Below are positions 5,099 to 5,346 of a stretch of 5,346 nucleotides of DNA, piece after piece; the stretch's first letter is position 1, and every line of letters starts with the position of its first letter. The stretch lies in the NCBI GenBank assembly GCA_030590585.1, contig JAUUYD010000203.1, positions 1 through 5,346 of the forward strand. The letters run 5' to 3'. The notes under the pieces were generated by a model that was not told where the DNA came from, ran no database searches, and saw only the letters and a program-made list of their open reading frames with translations. Position numbers and translations under genes: made by a program. The stretch is from Spirochaeta sp. GTDB taxonomy: Bacteria > Spirochaetota > Spirochaetia > Spirochaetales_E > Spirochaetaceae_B.

Positions 5099-5346
5099 GG
5101 GGTATGATGCGGCCAGGGTAAGAGGGGCCATTAATGCCCAGAATGCATAAGCATCCTGGACATAGATTCCCGTAACTCTGAGCATTACGGCCAACAGCAG
5201 ACCGCCAAGGTTCACAAGCCATATCCGGGATAACCAGAGCTCTTTCTTTTTAAAGGGTATGAACAGGATAATCAGCCCGATGAGCAATGTTGGAAAGAAC
5301 GGCCAGATATTGATGTTATGATACGCGGATGCATGATCTGTAAAAA
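5075..5346 (-). CDS. Multi-pass membrane protein, C-terminal part (partial, 5' end outside window)
   Basis: The minus-strand frame is open from the right edge to a TGA at 5077-5075, giving 89 visible residues. The TTG at 5287 is internal, because the frame continues upstream of it. The visible part starts FTDHASAYHNINIWPFFPTL and shows three hydrophobic segments, at about 14-31, 38-56 and 60-80, with KKK between the first two. It ends in a short polar tail (SRRQDNT). I do not firmly recognise it. The 'TDH...HN.N.W..P' stretch followed by terminal membrane helices reminds me of the C-terminus of DUF4105 (Lnb-like) membrane proteins, a weak impression only. Sustained hydrophobic helices with sensible charge breaks make it likely a real gene rather than a chance frame. 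It converges on the M16C gene and overlaps its end by 24 bp. Confidence 0.6.
   Translation of the reverse strand, partial: FTDHASAYHNINIWPFFPTLLIGLIILFIPFKKKELWLSRIWLVNLGGLLLAVMLRVTGIYVQDAYAFWALMAPLTLAASYPSRRQDNT

Noticed and set aside
5109..5131. GGCC...GGCC inverted repeat as terminator between the convergent genes
   Set aside because: It has only four paired bases with a loop of about 11, no T-run on either strand, and lies inside the minus-strand coding frame.

Overview
The window is a compact, gene-dense stretch of a bacterial chromosome with mid-range GC. I see no insertion sequence, phage gene, CRISPR array, tRNA or rRNA. Gene content (RecJ end, envelope M23 peptidase, bS21, a PreP-type M16C peptidase) and the style of the proteins suggest a free-living spirochaete of the Spirochaeta/Sediminispirochaeta type. 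That is pattern recognition only, at roughly 50% confidence.

Layout: (1) 1-299, the 3' end of recJ. (2) 290-1282, a membrane-attached M23 peptidase with a complete zinc site, starting at a TTG inside the recJ end behind a GGAGG ribosome binding site. (3) 1248-1457, a regulatory stretch with a promoter-like TTGACA/TAAGAT pair inside the end of the M23 gene, then a 119-bp imperfect palindrome. (4) 1458-1667, rpsU for ribosomal protein bS21, which has no ATG, GTG or TTG start: an upstream in-frame TGA and the family N-terminus leave ATC as the apparent start, behind a 9-base perfect Shine-Dalgarno. (5) 1704-1732, a strong intrinsic terminator. (6) 1764-2174, a membrane-anchored rhodanese-like protein whose catalytic cysteine is replaced by glycine. 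(7) 2171-5098, a 975-residue M16C zinc peptidase of the PreP/Cym1 type, coupled to gene 6 by an ATGA overlap. (8) 5075-5346 on the minus strand, the C-terminal part of a multi-pass membrane protein that converges on and overlaps the peptidase gene by 24 bp.

The part most worth attention is 1248-1667. If the promoter is real, rpsU mRNA begins with about 175 nt of leader dominated by an extended hairpin, followed by a very strong Shine-Dalgarno and a non-canonical AUC start. Together these look like a device for controlling bS21 synthesis, possibly by feedback similar in logic to the AUU start of infC. The palindrome could instead be a dispersed intergenic repeat that happens to sit there, and a sequencing error at the start codon must be excluded. 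The other genes appear to be ordinary housekeeping or envelope functions.
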